From Trachelipus rathkii (taxonomy: Eukaryota; Arthropoda; Malacostraca; Isopoda; Trachelipodidae), in the NCBI GenBank assembly GCA_015478945.1, contig JABUQX010022006.1, forward strand, positions 1 to 64,000: DNA of 64,000 bases. The letters are read 5' to 3'. The translations under genes were made by a program, and so were the position numbers. Below are positions 12,191 to 22,074 of the stretch, piece after piece. Position 1 is the stretch's first letter. The number at the start of each line of letters is the position of its first letter. Below the pieces are notes generated by a model. The model ran no database searches and was not told the DNA's origin. It worked only from the letters and a program-made list of their open reading frames with translations.

Positions 12191-13013
12191 ACAAAACGTA
12201 TATCGTTCGCACGTAAGCGTTACACGTTCGTTATACAGAAGACCCGCGCCCCTATAAATTCCAAGGAGGGATAGAACGCCGTTCGGTTGACTGACGATTT
12301 ATAAATAAATCTTTACTCGAAAACCATTAACTTTTCACTATACGAATAAAAAGATTTCTCGATTTACGTACGTAGTTTCTTAACAATATTTGCTAAAATT
12401 ATTAGCAAATAAAAATGGGTAATAATAAATATATTTTTCAAATCTTTATTTTTGCAGTTAAAAAAATGAATACACGATTAAAAATAAAAAAAAATATCGA
12501 GCAGATCTTCCTCCGAAGACACGCCCAGAAATGACCCATCCGTATTTTGGTGTAAATGAAATGGATTTATCAAGAAAGATGACCCACGAAGAGACCGCTA
12601 TTATATATTTATAAAGTTTTTGAAATCGCGAAAATAAAAAAGAAAAAAGTACATTGGCGGTTAACGGTTCATTCGGTGTTGAAAATAATTTATCAATTAA
12701 GCCCCATTATTTTTGGTTTTTGCAGATTTTTTTTTTCTTCGCGAGGCAAACAAACTTCATATTTTGGGGAAAAAATTTCAATATTTTTCTTAGGATGAAA
12801 TTTACTAGAAGTAGATACAAATGAAAAAATCATTTCAAGAGTTCGTCGATATCAATATATACGGCGGTGAGGAGAAATATATCGCGTTCTCTCTCTCTAT
12901 CTTTCTCCTAGTGTGACAGAATAAAAATTAATTCAAGAAAAACTCGTCAATCATATTTTCCTTAGGGTGGTCTAGGAACCGAACGTGTATTTATTTCTTC
13001 TTCGGACGCATAA
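12191..13013. other. Intergenic, with a short coding-like stretch
   Basis: No confident gene. A plus-strand frame open from about 12480 to the TAA at 12612-12614 has protein-like composition in its last 27 codons (from the ATG at 12531: MTHPYFGVNEMDLSRK...), preceded by an acceptor-like tttatttttgcag ending at 12459. It may be a decayed exon. The rest is AT-rich, with a ctctctctatctttctc tract near 12890. Confidence 0.3.
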
Positions 13014-13197
13014 TCTATATCCTATTAATTTTAAACCTGCCATTTTCGCGAGCCGACTTTGTCTCCACTTTGTGCGGTGGTCTTTACGACCAAAAAACAG
13101 ATGTTTAAATAGCCTAGGCGCCAATGCGCGGGCTTGCCCGCGCTCAGCGAACAAGATTGCTCCGCTAGGAGCAAGAGATGCGTAGCATCGTTGCTTG
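13014..13197 (+). mobile_element. Helitron-like element, copy 3
   Basis: 184 bases between A (13013) and T (13198). It starts TCTATATCCTATTAATTTT and ends ATGCGTAGCATCGTTGCTTG, where ATGC/GCAT forms the subterminal hairpin. The interior has GC-rich palindromic words (gcgcgggcttgcccgcgc). Apparent open frames on both strands across it follow the element and are not credible genes. Confidence 0.62.
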
Positions 13198-13375
13198 TAT
13201 TTGTTAAAACTCTACCTACCGCTAATTCGCTAACGATGAAGATTATACTTTATTAATCACAACCCGATAAAGAGCAACAACCGACACTGTTATTATCTAA
13301 AAAAGATTTCTCAACACTAAATAAAGTCGGTCCAAAATCTGAATTAAAACAAATATTTTGAAGTTCTAAAAATAA

Positions 13376-13957
13376 ACGAGATATGCGTGGTATTTAGTGA
13401 TTTCTTCTTTTCTGGGGTTACCATCGATAAAAATTGACGACGAAAACTCGACGGCCGGAGAAGTTGAAAATTTTCTTTGCCTTCTCACTCAAACTCAACG
13501 CGACGACCGACTATTGAAGATAAAGGACGAATTCTTAAACGGGAAACATCTTCGCATTTCGATAACCTTTCCGTTCACCTTTCTTCACCACTTCGGTAAC
13601 AATACGTATTATATTATATTAGTGACGATCAAAAGAAGAGTATGGGTCGAGCTTTTGGTCGGGCCTTCTCCCTTACTCCTTTTTTATTCGTTGCGATGCC
13701 AGACCGAACCATTATTCGGACAAACGAGAAGTAAAATCGAAAAGAGTCAACAAGCGAAAGAAGAGCATCAATCGATACCATTATTAAATACAAAAGTGTT
13801 TCCATACAACTTGAATAGCCAAATTGGTGATCTATGTAACCTTTTTGCTACATTGCACATTAATGACGACAATAGCCAAATCGAACTCTCTTCGCGTTAC
13901 GATAACTTTTGCGATAATTTTTTTAGAAAAAAAGCGTTAACAAAAGTCGTTAAATAA
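13376..13957 (+). CDS. Unknown protein, first copy of a tandem duplicate
   Basis: An open frame of 193 codons with no ATG at all; it begins after a TAA at 13373-13375. Either an upstream exon supplies the start (atttag at 13391-13396 resembles an acceptor) or it is a dead copy. Visible features: an acidic N-terminus, the segment RISITFPFTFLHHFG, a basic IKRRVW followed by the hydrophobic VELLVGPSPLLLFY, a Lys/Glu/Gln-rich middle, and a C-terminal NFCDNFFRKKA. I do not recognise the family. The sequence from about 13455 is repeated at 13973-14540 with over 90% identity by eye. Compared with that copy it lacks about 95 bases coding an acidic stretch. Confidence 0.5.
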   Translation, partial: TRYAWYLVISSFLGLPSIKIDDENSTAGEVENFLCLLTQTQRDDRLLKIKDEFLNGKHLRISITFPFTFLHHFGNNTYYIILVTIKRRVWVELLVGPSPLLLFYSLRCQTEPLFGQTRSKIEKSQQAKEEHQSIPLLNTKVFPYNLNSQIGDLCNLFATLHINDDNSQIELSSRYDNFCDNFFRKKALTKVVK

Positions 13958-13972
13958 AATTGTTTTCAAACC

Positions 13973-14540
13973 GGAGAAGTTGAAAATTTTCTTTGCCTTC
14001 TCACTCAAACTCAACGCGACGACCGACTATTGAAGATAAAGGACGAATTCTTAAACGGGCGCATTTCGATAACCTTTCCATTCACCTTTCTTCGCCACTT
14101 CGGTAACGATACGGATTATATTATATTAGTAACGATCAAAAGAAGAGTATGGGTCGAGCTTTTGGTCGGGCCTTCTCCCTTACTCCTTTTTTTATTCGTT
14201 GCGATGCCAGACCGAACCATTATTCGGACAAACGAGAAGTAAAATCGAAAGAAGTCGACGAGCGAAAGAAGAGCATCAATCGATACCATTATTAAGTACA
14301 AAAGTGTTTCTATACAACTTCAATAGCCAAATTTGTGATCTATGTAACCTTTTTGCTACATTGCACATTAATGACGAAGACGAGTCGACGGAGACAGAAG
14401 ATTCGGATTCAAATATTCAGCATGAACGTATATATAATCATCCAGATGTGAATGAGACGAGTAACAACTTCAATAGCCAAATCGAACTCTCTTCGCGTTA
14501 CGATAACTTTTGCGATAATTTTTTTAGAAAAAAAGCGTAA
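13973..14540 (+). pseudogene. Second copy of the 13376 gene, frameshifted
   Basis: The duplicate starts at ccggagaagttgaaaatttt. It has a 9-base in-frame deletion (an AAACATCTT counterpart is missing) and seven T's where copy 1 has six (near 14177-14190). This moves the frame so that the second half, 14199-14540, is read in a different frame from 14030-14242. The second half carries an acidic insert (EDESTETEDSDSNIQHE) absent from copy 1 before the shared NSQIELSSRYDNF end. A T-run difference can be a real mutation or an assembly error; read data would decide. If the run were six T's the copy would be open. Confidence 0.55.
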
Positions 14541-14794
14541 ACAAAAGTAATTAAATAAAATTTTCAAAAATAGTTTATTATTATTTCTTTTTTCATCCAA
14601 AATCTAAATAACGATAATGGTAATAATGAAACCAGGATACGTCTCCAATATAATGTCAAAAATAAAATAAAAATATGCGTCGTGAATATTATTCGAAACG
14701 ATGATGAACCGTAAATTAAATGTGGATTGAATTTTTATTTTATAATAATGCCTTAATTAATAAATAAAAATCATTAATCTGCTATCTCGCTAAA

Positions 14795-14827
14795 TATAAG
14801 CAACTACCGGACTCGTCACAATCATTC
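14795..14827 (+). promoter_or_regulatory. TATA box and initiator of the sirtuin-like gene
   Basis: TATAAG at 14795-14800 and TCATTC at 14822-14827, putting the likely start of transcription at A14824, 29 bases from the first T of the TATA box. The leader before ATG 14846 would be 22 bases. Spacing and Inr fit arthropod core promoters. Confidence 0.55.
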
Positions 14828-14845
14828 TCGACCTCAGAAGCAGAC

Positions 14846-15748
14846 ATGTCTGAAGAAATCGCGCCTCCAACGAACAACGCGCCATCAGAGGAAAAACCTC
14901 CGAGAGTCCCCCTCTCCGTGACCACACTCGACGACGTGGTTTCCCTTATTAAAGATGGAAAATGTAAAAACGTAATCACGGTAGCCGGTCGCGGGATATC
15001 TCCTTGTGGGGAAATTCTTGACCGTCTGTTTCCGATTAAAGAGACATTCCAAAATATAGAGAAAAACGACGAGGACAAAGAATTGAAAGATCACGTTAAA
15101 ATCCATTCTAAAACATTTAATTCGAAAGCTTTTTATGAAAGGATAAAAGCGATTTTTCCGTCCGAATTCAAACCTACACCAGCTCACTACTTTTTTAAGC
15201 TGCTTCACGATAAAGGAGTTCTATTACGACATTACACGCTTAATGTGGATACGTTGGATACGTTAACCGGAATCCCATTAGAAAAAGTCGTAGAATACCA
15301 CGGTTCGTTTCGAAGGAACCATTGCCTTTCCTGCCAAAAAGAATATACGCGAGAATGGATGGGTGAGCAAATTTCCAAAGATGTTATCCCAGAGTGTTTC
15401 GATTGTCCAAATACTATGGTAAAACCGTACGCCCTATTTTGCGACTTTCCTGTTTCACCCCAAAAAAAATCCCAATACGTCGAAGATTTTAAGAAATGCG
15501 ATTTACTAATAATAATAGGAACCGTTTTATTCGGTAATCCTTTCGCGTCTTTGGTTCTTAACGTGCCTGACTCTTGCCCTCAGCTTTTAATTAATCGAGA
15601 GGAAAAGCTCGAAGAATCGAAAATGCGAAAAATCGATTTTTGCCTCATCGATAACTGCGACGAAAGCTGCGAAAAAATAGCCGAAATGCTAGGGTGGAAG
15701 GAGGACTTTAAAAAATTGTTAGAGCCTACTCCCGTAACTGATTCATAA
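14846..15748 (+). CDS. Degenerate class I sirtuin-like protein
   Basis: 300 residues, intronless, from ATG. Sirtuin landmarks in order: KCKNVITVAGRGIS (39-52; family norm GAGIS), FKPTPAHYFFKLLHDKGVLLR (108-128), TLNVDTLD (131-138; norm TQNID), YHGSF with the catalytic His at 152, zinc Cys C160, C163, C184, C187 (two CX2C pairs), FCDFP (198-202; norm FFGE), GTVLFGNPFASLV (225-237) and LLINRE (247-252). SIRT2/SIRT3-like by the VLLRHYTLN and INRE segments. The IPDFR part of the NAD-binding loop is replaced by PCGEILDRL and the Ala and Gln of two NAD motifs are changed. So the fold, zinc site and His remain, while deacylase activity is doubtful: a pseudoenzyme or NAD-independent binder is my inference. 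A sirtuin remnant lies at 9578. Poly(A) signal candidate: aataaaa near 15833. Confidence 0.88.
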   Translation: MSEEIAPPTNNAPSEEKPPRVPLSVTTLDDVVSLIKDGKCKNVITVAGRGISPCGEILDRLFPIKETFQNIEKNDEDKELKDHVKIHSKTFNSKAFYERIKAIFPSEFKPTPAHYFFKLLHDKGVLLRHYTLNVDTLDTLTGIPLEKVVEYHGSFRRNHCLSCQKEYTREWMGEQISKDVIPECFDCPNTMVKPYALFCDFPVSPQKKSQYVEDFKKCDLLIIIGTVLFGNPFASLVLNVPDSCPQLLINREEKLEESKMRKIDFCLIDNCDESCEKIAEMLGWKEDFKKLLEPTPVTDS

Positions 15749-15887
15749 TAATTTGTTTCACATTACTAATTGTTTAATTATTTTTTTAAATGTCCTATTA
15801 CTGTTGTGACAATATTATAAAAATTTAATATAATAAAAATGATTTAAAAACATTCGTTTTATTTGTTTTACGTTTTTTTTAAATTAA

Positions 15888-16112
15888 AAATCGTGTCTTT
15901 ATTACCGCTTTTTTCGTAAAGGCCTAGAAATTAAACGATGGTTGCAACTATTCAAAAAACCGCTTCCCGCTGTGGAAAGAATATTCTGTAAAATGGCGTT
16001 ATCCCTAAGCTTTCCGATTTTGACTGCCTTAATGACGCTCGCAACTCAGTACCTACGGTTTCTAGGAAACGAAATGGTCGAAATAGGGGTTGTGAAAATA
16101 GCGGATCGCTAA
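15888..16112 (+). other. Short open frame, possible gene remnant
   Basis: 74 codons between stops; first ATG at 15993 (MALSLSFPILTALMTLATQY...). Before it RKGLEIKRWLQLFKK looks protein-like. No homology recognised. It sits between the sirtuin-like gene and an eroded satellite monomer. Confidence 0.25.
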
Positions 16113-16119
16113 ATCTCGG

Positions 16120-16500
16120 ATGTTAAATTACGCGTTTCTTATTAGACGCGTTCTGAAACCCTTTAATTTGGCTTAAACCATCGTCAAGCGCAATAATAAT
16201 CCGTAGAGTGTCGTTACGTTGGAACGTTAGATAACTCGATGATCTAATTCAAAAACGCCGTAAAAAATTTTACTTTGATAATTTTTTTGGACTTATTTTT
16301 CGGGGATTTTCGATTATACCTTCGAGATACATTAGTTATCTACGAAAGTTCGTTATAGTCAATTTCCTTACCCTCTAGAAACGACACTATAAGCTAGTGA
16401 TGGCCTCGAGGGAACCCGACCTCGGTGAATTTCCTTCGAAGATCTTCTCGATCCCCGTGAAACGTTACTATTTTTATTCGCGATTAAAACGAATGGTCTA
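16120..16500 (+). repeat. Old, diverged satellite monomer
   Basis: Forward-orientation array sequence at clearly lower identity: gcgtttcttattagacgcg, catcgtcaagcgcaataata, gtgtcgttacgttggaacg, cgacactataag, ccgacctcggtgaattt. It includes the fold-back segment of the monomer. Confidence 0.72.
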
Positions 16501-16544
16501 TGTATATAGGCATAGATTATAAGCAAAATATTTATTAATTGTAA

Positions 16545-16955
16545 CAAGCAGCGATGTTAACGCTCCTCCCTAACGCAAGCGTTAGGGCTTGCCTTCGAGC
16601 GCGTGCTGAATGAAAAAAGGGCAACAAAGTAGGGCAATGATAATGCCGGTGAACTAACTTCGCTCGCTGGCGCACGCTACGTTCGCCGTGGTTTTACCGG
16701 CAGAAAAACTGCCCAAAATAGGTAATTATGAAATTGGAGAATATTATGGCCAGGAACAGGGGGATGCTTTATTTACCGATAATTAGCAACTGTAAAATAG
16801 GGCAATAATTGGGCCGATGGTACTCACTCCACTAGCTGGCGCTCGCTACGTTCGCAGTAGTTTTACTGGCGGAAAACCGCCCGAAAAGAGTGAGGATGAA
16901 AAAGGGTCGTGAAAAAGGGCACGAAAAATGGCATGTTTAATATTCATAGTATAAA
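16545..16955 (-). mobile_element. Helitron-like element, copy 4
   Basis: Reverse-complement relative of copy 1 (5026-5486). The 3' end (CTTG on the minus strand) is at 16545 and is followed by T. It shares gctcctccctaacgcaagcg, the gtagggcaatgataatgccg segment and ggccaggaacagg with copy 1. The 5' end near 16950 is diverged (gcatgtttaatattcatag), so that boundary is approximate. Confidence 0.6.
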
Positions 16956-17420
16956 AAAATTAAAACATATTTTCAGTTATTTCTATAAATGAACTCGTTA
17001 TTTCTATTAATGAGCTAGTTATTTCAATAAACTAACTAACGATTTTTAACTTAGACAACCATAACACGTTTAAAAAACTATTTAAAATTTTTTTTAATTA
17101 TTTAATTTCGTTATCCCTTAACATATTTTTAATGCAGGACTGCAGATATGAGGAGCTACATTAAAAAATATATAAATTTAATTAATACGCCTTCGGGGTT
17201 CGAGAAATCTATTTTGTTTAACGACGTCTCATCCCGTCCCGAGGATGAGTTAACTTGAATAAGTTTTCGTTTATCTTCGCAAATCGTTCTTTAATTTTGG
17301 TAAATTTATATCCATTCGTGGGTCGGTTTCTTATTCTCGTAGTTTATTTAAATAAAAACTAAAAATAAATAAGAATTAAATTTTTTTAAATAAAGGATTT
17401 TAAAACTTTAAAATAAAATT
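16956..17420. other. Intergenic, no feature seen
   Basis: AT-rich DNA with a small run of near-repeats (gttatttctat.aatga.ctagttatt, 16975-17035). No gene, RNA or repeat family recognised. Confidence 0.5.
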
Positions 17421-17585
17421 TGTATACGTGTAACGCCGAAATAAAAAGATCGAGCACCGGTGGTAAGAAACCTATTCTCCATTCCGGAGCCATTGTAGAG
17501 AGAGACTTTCCTAATCGACTCTCACTGAGTCTCCTCGCGCCAGTCAGTTTTTCGGAAAAAAGTAGTTTATTCGACGACGGACGCT

Positions 17586-19104
17586 ATGAGGCCGCTCTGC
17601 GAATTGAATTGCGATCTGCATTGCCGAGAGGCAGTACCGGCTAATTCAGTTCGAGAAAGTTTCGAAGCTTTTTTGCAAATCGAAGACGAAGCGCGACGGC
17701 GGGAATTTATCGCATCGCGTATAGAAATTCCCGATTTGACGCAATACGTGGCGAAAAACAGAAGCGGAAGAAAAAGTAGAAAGAGAGTTTCGAAGGAATC
17801 CGCTGCCGCGTTTTACCTCGACGCGAAACGCCGCAAGAAGGTTTGCGGGAGCTTTTTCAAGAGAACCTTCAATATCACGGATAAACCCATAACGAGCGCC
17901 ATCCACGATAAAGAAAGGGAAGAAATATCGAAAATAAAATCATTGGTGATGGATTACGCGAACCAATGGAAATCTTCGAGAGTTCAAGAGCGTCCTTACA
18001 GCAGATGCCTCGTGTGCGACGCGTTTATCACAGCCGAAGGAGAGAAGAAAACGGCTTTGGAAGAAATATATCGTAGGCACGTGAATGAAACGCATTCGTT
18101 ATCGAGAATGAAAAAAATGGACGAGGAAATGGCAACAAAATCGTTCGTGGTGGCCGATTTGCGATCTCAAAAACCAATCCAGTGTCCGGCGGGTGAATCC
18201 TCCTCCCCCTCCTCCCTCATCGACGGCTGGTTCGTTTAGCAACACTCCAAAAATAAATCTTTATAGTTTTTCTATTTACACCAAGAAAGATAACACCGCG
18301 CATTTTTACGCGTGGCACGAAGGGGAGGGAACCAACGATTTGTCCGAAAGGATTTCTTGCGTTGTTAAATTTATCGAGGAAAAAGCCCGAAACTCGAAAG
18401 ACGGCATCGATTTCACGTTTTATTCGGAATTGTTAAACGACGCCAAAGATATCGGTATCCTCATCGCCGCTTATACGCACGTCCTCTCCTCGAGTAGCGG
18501 CATAAACAGCATTACGCACAAGTTCCTAAATGACAATCATATTATTTCGGGTGTCGGTCTCTTTATACGACCCGATTTAAAGAGTTTGATAGAATTAAAA
18601 TTGAATCAGGGCCCTATTCGTACTCCCGAAAAATGGATGAATATAATTATGAATCACGAATTGGGGGTCCTAAGCGAATTACGCGAGATGAAACACAGCG
18701 ACTTCTACGACTGGAAGGGGTTTACGAATAACCGCTGCTCCGTTGACTATGAGAGCTTTAGAAAACGCCTGGAAAATAACCGAATCGAGATCAAATTTTT
18801 GAAACAAATTCAAGTACAAAACCTATTTCCGGGCAGAGTTTTTTTTAAAATGACTCATGACGCTATGAAGCCTCTCAGGAGTCACTTTTTTATAAACAAG
18901 AAACCAGAACCCCTGTACGATCGAGAGCTACCCATCCCCGAAGACAAATTAGAAGGAATAATAAAAGACACCGATGGGCATAACGACTCAACCTTTTACA
19001 AGTCTTTGCTCGCTAAGCAACAAAATTTGCGAGATAAAGGGTCTCTTCCTTCATTCACGCGGAATAATACAGTCGCGCGTCCGTTGGAGAATCAAAAAGC
19101 TTAG
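17586..19104 (+). pseudogene. Transposase-derived zinc-finger protein, copy 2
   Basis: Paralogue of the 10493 gene, about three quarters identical in protein by eye. The ATG frame runs 17586-18239 (Cys-rich N-terminus, FYLDAKRRKKVCGSFF, CLVCDAF...H finger) and stops with TAG at 18237-18239. From about 18196 to 19104 a second frame continues the homology (SFSNTPKINLYSFSIY to STFYKSLLAKQQ). The shift lies in a Pro/Ser-coding run, tcctcctccccctcctccc, where copy 1 has gtcatcgtcatcgtcg, so replication slippage is the likely cause. Everything downstream is well conserved for about 290 codons, so the shift is recent, or is bypassed, or is a sequencing error. The C-terminus is about 12 residues longer than copy 1. 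The catalytic motifs show the same substitutions (YSEL; no third Asp). Confidence 0.72.
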
Positions 19105-19232
19105 CCGTAAGACTAACGCGCGAGGTGCCCGCCTAGGGAGATTCGGTGTTTTAATCTTGTAGTTAATTTTTTAAGATTTTTTAGTGTAATTTTTAATATC
19201 GAGTTTGTTAATTTTTTTTAATTCCTGTACGC

Positions 19233-19238
19233 AATAAA
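19233..19238 (+). terminator. Poly(A) signal of the 17586 gene
   Basis: AATAAA within gtacgcaataaaaaatata, matching the signal of the paralogue at 12089. Confidence 0.6.
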
Positions 19239-19471
19239 AAATATAATCTCGGTGTGTCTTTTTGTATTTCTCATCAACTTTCATGGACTTGAGCCGACCC
19301 TCGAAGAGAATAAATAAATCGAGGTCGAGCTCCTTTGACGGATTCAATATTATGTAATACCGTTTATCGAGCAAAGGAAAAATGATATAAAACGAACAAA
19401 CGTTATTTTTTACGAACAAACTATCGCTGAACGTATTATTTGTTGGTTCTTTTAGTGAAGATTCATCGTGA

Positions 19472-19770
<299 letters not shown>

Positions 19771-20320
19771 AAAAAAAGGAAATATAAATATTTTTTCTAA
19801 TCTTTATTTTGAAAGCATTAAAATATACAGAATCTAAAAATCTAAAGTAACAATAAAAAACAAATATTCTATCTTTCGAAGCTCGGGTAAGCATCAGCGA
19901 TGAGAAGTGTGCCATATTTGCAAAGTTTTTGGACGAGAAAAAGGAAATCGGAATCGATAAGGAACATAGAAATTAGAGAATTTACATTTCAGTTGTTAAA
20001 TTTAATTTATCCGCGTAATATATATTTACTTTCCTTAAAGTCACCCAGGGCGTAACAGATATAAAAAAGACGAAGAAAATTCAGAAAACTTCAAAGGCGT
20101 ATCGATGGTTCGACGATCGGGGTTCGAAGACGTTTCGTGCGAAGAAACGTAAGTGACCGAAAATGCTGCAATTCTAATTTTTGAGGATTGTTTTGACGTT
20201 CTAAGCGAAACTCGCGACGAAGCATATCAAATTAGCGAAATAAAAGAAAAGTAAATAAAATAAAAACACGTTTGACGGAAAATTTATTATTTCTCTCTAC
20301 CCTAAAATGATTTATTGTAA

Positions 20321-20806
20321 TATTTTTTTAAAGACTGTCGTCGCACACTCTTTCCAAATAAAATTTGTAATGATATGGATATCGAAGCAAATACCGTATA
20401 TGGTGGTATCATCATTTTAACTCTAGAATGTGAAACGTTTCCTTCGAAGATTGAAGCGCATAGCTCCTCTTCCATTATTTGCGTGTCCAACACTGAACGT
20501 GAAGAAAAAGATTTTTCAACTTTGTCAAAAATAAAGTTCTATGAATAACAATTCTTCGTGGAACCAGTAATGAACATGAATGGTGGACAAGGCTTTTGTC
20601 TCAAAAATGAGAATGAAGAACTGAAAATGGATATAATACTAAACTCTATGAAGTATTTGAAACCCGACACGGATGACCTGTCGAATGTTCAGGATTTTAC
20701 CGAATTCCGTGCCAAACCAAATTCTTCTATTACTGCAATACTTCTATTACAAATAGAAGAATCGAATCAATTAGTAAAATTGAAATACAGTCAAAAACCT
20801 TTTTAG
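20321..20806 (+). pseudogene. Longest piece of the decayed gene, one in-frame TAA
   Basis: Open after the stop at 20318 until TAA at 20546-20548 (NKICNDMDIEANTVYGGIII...), then in the same frame to TAG at 20804-20806 (FCLKNENEELKMDIILNSMK). Preceded by a strong acceptor-like tattttttttaaag-type run. Read through, it is 160 codons with a mixed hydrophobic/charged pattern and no transmembrane segment. Confidence 0.45.
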
Positions 20807-21112
20807 GATTCTCGGAGATACATAATAGTCCATAAACCTATGGACAGGGGTCAAATATACCGGGCGAATATCGTTTGAGTTGGCCGACATGAGTCTCCTA
20901 GAAAATAAATCAAAGTTAAGGGTGTTTCTGAGAGATAAATCTGCCAACGATTTTAAGATTTTGCAACTACATGGAAAAAAATTTTGAAGACAAAATTAAG
21001 TGTCTTTGTTTTGCTGAGCGCGACAATTCTTTGTTTTGTATGAAGATAAGGTTCTCTTTTTGGGTTCGATCGTAACAACACGGGTTATTGCGCGATTAAG
21101 AAAGAAGATTGA

Positions 21113-21418
21113 GTTTTTTTTTGGCATTCTTACTCTTCTTCCCTTTCTCTATCTCGCTACCCGATTGAGGATGAAATCGAACTGCTGTTATTCGGTTTAA
21201 GTGGGAATGAGTATTTAATTTACACAATACAACACCCTGAATGGTATTGTTGTTGGAGATGTTTGTGTACATACACCACCAAAGTAAATTTTTACTACGG
21301 AAAATGCATCTTTAAAAACATTTTAGAGAGATCCGACGTAGTCGGACTCATTCGTCTATGGATCACTGTAGGCGTATTCCAATTTTTCTTTTATTTTAAC
21401 ATCATCAAAGCGAGGTGA
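21113..21418 (+). other. Exon-like frame ending in a splice donor
   Basis: 101 codons between stops with no usable ATG. It contains DEIELLLFGLSGNEYLIYT, a Cys/Trp-rich WYCCWRCLC and a hydrophobic tail. It ends at AAAGCGAG/GTGAGT (donor after 21414), a full-consensus 5' splice site. A possible last part of the decayed gene. Confidence 0.4.
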
Positions 21419-21693
21419 GTTTCTTTGTGGTCTTCATTCCACTAAAAAATGTCAATTTTTATTGGAGGCGTGTTAAAAACGAATTAAATAAAGTTGTTTT
21501 ATAGAAAACATTTATTATTTTATTTTTCCAAAAGATATATAAAAATAAAAAAAACTGACTAATAAAGTGCGTTACATCGACCCTCGTTATCTTTGGAAGA
21601 TCGGCGGTTAAATAAAATCACGAAGGAAATGATTTAAAAAACAAATCTAATATCTGGAAATTTATTAAATAACCGTTACAAACGACAAATTGA

Positions 21694-22022
<329 letters not shown>

Positions 22023-22074
22023 TATAAAATTAAAAAATTCAAATATATATAAAAACGAATAAAATTAACAATTC

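Larger units (their letters stand above)
19857..21418 (+). pseudogene. Decayed multi-piece gene, family unknown
   Basis: A chain of plus-strand pieces with protein-like composition in changing frames: 19857-19976 ([20 protein letters not shown]), 20039-20254 (HPGRNRYKKDEENSENFKG..., one internal TAA at 20150), 20321-20806 (one internal TAA), 20829-20987 (SFELADMSLLENKSKL...), about 21040-21110 (LYEDKVLFLGSIVTT) shifting frame in a T9 run into 21113-21418 (IEDEIELLLFGLSGNEYLIY). Pieces at 20039-20806 share one frame. Splice-like signals exist: acceptor ctttccttaaag before 20041, donor AAC/GTAAGT at 20149, donor AG/GTGAGT at 21415. It is either an old gene broken by single stops and indels or a spliced gene I cannot fully resolve. 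No family recognised. Confidence 0.45.

Noticed and set aside
12972..13185. Overlapping frames on both strands of 60 or more codons
   Set aside because: They coincide with the palindromic Helitron-like element at 13014-13197.
20302..20493. Minus-strand 63-codon frame
   Set aside because: The plus strand of the same stretch reads as longer, more protein-like sequence continuing into 20806.
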